Shown: one piece after another, positions 62,425 through 64,000 of the stretch | Position numbering within the stretch: the first letter of the stretch is position 1 | Layout: every line of letters begins with the position of its first letter | NCBI RefSeq assembly: GCF_000971215.1 | Contig: NZ_BBMA01000012.1 | Location: 62,001-126,000, forward strand | DNA length: 64,000 bases | DNA from: Demequina silvatica | Lineage (GTDB): Bacteria > Actinomycetota > Actinomycetes > Actinomycetales > Demequinaceae | Direction of reading: 5' to 3' | The notes under the pieces: generated by a model | The model's database searches: none | What the model was told of the DNA's origin: nothing | The model's input: only the letters and a program-made list of their open reading frames with translations | Program-made: the position numbers and the translations under genes

Positions 62425-64000
62425 CTACGCGCGGTTCGCCCGGTAGTAGGCGATGAGCGCCTGGGTGGACGCGTCCTGCGCGGCGAGCGCCGCATCGTCC
62501 CCCTCGATCGCGGGAGCGATCTCCAGGGCGAGCTTCTTGCCCAGCTCGACGCCCCACTGGTCGAAGCTGTTGATGCCCCACACGATGCCCTGCGTGAAGG
62601 TGATGTGCTCGTAGAGCGCGATGAGCTGTCCCACCACCGCCGGGGTGAGCGAGGGCGCGAAGATCGACGTGGTGGGCCTGTTGCCCGCGAACGTGCGCGC
62701 GGCGACCAGGGCGCCGGTGGTGCCCTCGGCCTCGACCTCCTCGGCGGTCTTGCCGAAGGCGAGCGCCTTGGTCTGCGCGAGGAAGTTCGCGAGGAACAGC
62801 GCGTGGACGTCCTGGCCGCCGTCCTCGAGCGGGTACGCCGGGTTGACCACCGCGATGAAGTCCGCGGGGATCAGGCGCGTGCCCTGGTGGATCAGCTGGT
62901 AGAAGGCGTGCTGGCCGTTGGTGCCGGGCTCGCCCCAGAAGATCTCGCCGGTGTCGGTGGTGACGGGAGTGCCGTCCCAGCGCACGGACTTGCCGTTGGA
63001 CTCCATGGTGAGCTGCTGGAGGTACGCGGGGAAGCGGTGCAGCTGCTGCGCGTAGGGGAGCACGGCGTGCGACTGCGAGCCCAGGAAGTTGCAGTACCAG
63101 ACGTTGAGCAGGCCCATGAGGACGGGCACGTTCTTCTCGAGCGGGGTCTCGGCGACGTGGCGGTCCACGGCGTGGAAGCCGGCGAGCAGCTCGCGGAAGG
63201 CGTCCGGGCCGAGCGCGATCGCGAGCGACAGGCCGATCGCCGAGTCGACGGAGTAGCGCCCGCCCACCCAGTCCCAGAACCCGAACGCGTTGGCCGGGTC
63301 GATGCCGAAGGCCGCGACCTTGTCGAGCGCCGTGGACACGGCGACGAAGTGGTGGGCGACGGCGTTGGTGCGCTGCGCGTCGTCGGCGGTGATGACGCCG
63401 GCCTTCTCGAGCTCGGCCCACAGCCAGTCGCGGGCGAGGCGCGCGTTGGTGAGCGTCTCGAGCGTGGTGAACGTCTTCGACGCCACGATGAACAGCGTGG
63501 TCTCGGGGTCGAGGCCCTTGACCTTCTGGCCCATGTCCGTGGGGTCGATGTTCGAGACGAACCGCGCCTCGATGCCGGCGGTCGCGTACGGCTCGAGCGC
63601 CTCGTAGACCATGACGGGACCCAGGTCCGAGCCGCCGATGCCGATGTTGACGATGTGCGTCACCTGCTTGCCGGTGATGCCCTTCCAGCCGCCGGAGCGG
63701 ACGCGCTCGGCGAACTCGTCGATGCGCGCGAGGACCTCCTGGACGTCGCCGTCCACGTCCTGGCCGTCGACCACGAGCGCCGGCTGCGTGCCGGACGGGC
63801 GGCGCAGCGCGGTGTGCAGGACGGCGCGGTCCTCGGTGGTGTTGATGTGCTCGCCGGCGAGCATCGCGGCGTAGCGGTCCGCGACGCCGGTCTCCTCGGC
63901 GAGCTTCACCAGCGCGGCGAGGATCTCGTCGGTGACGAGGTTCTTGGACAGGTCGACGTGCAGGTCGGCCAGCGGGAGGGAGTAGCGCTCCACTCGGCCC
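62425..64000 (-). CDS. pgi: Glucose-6-phosphate isomerase, partial (5' end outside window)
   Basis: Pgi interconverts glucose-6-phosphate and fructose-6-phosphate. About 524 residues are present; the frame is still open at the right edge, and full-length proteins are about 545-555 residues, so roughly 25-30 N-terminal residues are missing. The signatures [37 protein letters not shown] and [15 protein letters not shown] are intact. The dispersed 10-mer is in frame near the C-terminus (62491, EGDDAA). Confidence 0.97.
   Translation of the reverse strand, partial: GRVERYSLPLADLHVDLSKNLVTDEILAALVKLAEETGVADRYAAMLAGEHINTTEDRAVLHTALRRPSGTQPALVVDGQDVDGDVQEVLARIDEFAERVRSGGWKGITGKQVTHIVNIGIGGSDLGPVMVYEALEPYATAGIEARFVSNIDPTDMGQKVKGLDPETTLFIVASKTFTTLETLTNARLARDWLWAELEKAGVITADDAQRTNAVAHHFVAVSTALDKVAAFGIDPANAFGFWDWVGGRYSVDSAIGLSLAIALGPDAFRELLAGFHAVDRHVAETPLEKNVPVLMGLLNVWYCNFLGSQSHAVLPYAQQLHRFPAYLQQLTMESNGKSVRWDGTPVTTDTGEIFWGEPGTNGQHAFYQLIHQGTRLIPADFIAVVNPAYPLEDGGQDVHALFLANFLAQTKALAFGKTAEEVEAEGTTGALVAARTFAGNRPTTSIFAPSLTPAVVGQLIALYEHITFTQGIVWGINSFDQWGVELGKKLALEIAPAIEGDDAALAAQDASTQALIAYYRANRA

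Overview
The window is about 72% GC, uses GTG and TTG starts, and carries markers of Actinobacteria: NucS directly after the ATP synthase genes, GlgE, a FilP/Scy-type cytoskeletal coiled coil, and many leaderless TANNNT promoters. The cellulose- and galactan-degrading content suggests a plant-polymer-using Micrococcales species (Cellulomonas/Demequina-like). That placement is an inference from gene content only. No rRNA, tRNA, CRISPR array, insertion sequence or prophage was seen.

Layout. 1-5320: end of atpD, atpC, nucS, then a GH1 beta-glucosidase, a small zinc-ribbon-like protein and two alpha/beta hydrolases. 5526-9069 (minus): a small hypothetical protein and a 1045-residue FilP-like protein made largely of 11-residue repeats. 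9218-12016: membrane protein, lipoprotein and a thioredoxin/TPR (YbbN-like) protein. 12136-16348 (minus): glgB and glgE. 16674-26734: a galactan-use locus with GH42 beta-galactosidase, a MalE/F/G-type ABC importer and a secreted GH53 endo-galactanase, linked by shared palindromic operators. 26809-30274 (minus): glgX, a small hypothetical protein and an SDR. 30435-35591: a 1718-residue secreted nuclease/5'-nucleotidase fusion behind a PHO-box-like array. 36138-43385: cysteine desulfurase and mnmA, separated by an inverted block of response regulator, histidine kinase, LmeA-like protein and MMPL transporter. 44076-48473: a cellobiose-type ABC operon with its LacI regulator and two GAGAGCGCTCTC operators. 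48499-51714: TetR/SDR pair, gamma carbonic anhydrase, YoaK-like protein. 51829-60021: ureide/oxalurate catabolism genes (FmdA-type amidase, an AtzH-AtzE/HpxZ-HpxY fusion, pucG, allC, TetR, then uraD and uraH, with a MobA-like nucleotidyltransferase and PhzF protein between). 60081-62354: FrnE-like protein, membrane proteins and a DUF2975/XRE pair. 62425-64000 (minus): the 3' part of pgi.

How it works together. Secreted GH53 would cut galactan, the ABC system would import the oligosaccharides, and GH42 would release galactose. The second ABC operon plus the GH1 enzyme would handle cellobiose. glgE, glgB and glgX serve alpha-glucan storage. The secreted nuclease fusion would release phosphate from extracellular DNA under phosphate limitation. 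The ureide genes recover nitrogen from purines.

The most unusual signal is a 10-mer, GGACGATGCG, found 31 times on both strands (about one per 2 kb, roughly 100-fold above a base-composition estimate). It lies in genes and gaps alike, nearly always in one codon phase, and extends to GGACGATGCGNSGGYC. It resembles a DNA-uptake-type or Chi-like genome signal, but its role is unknown.
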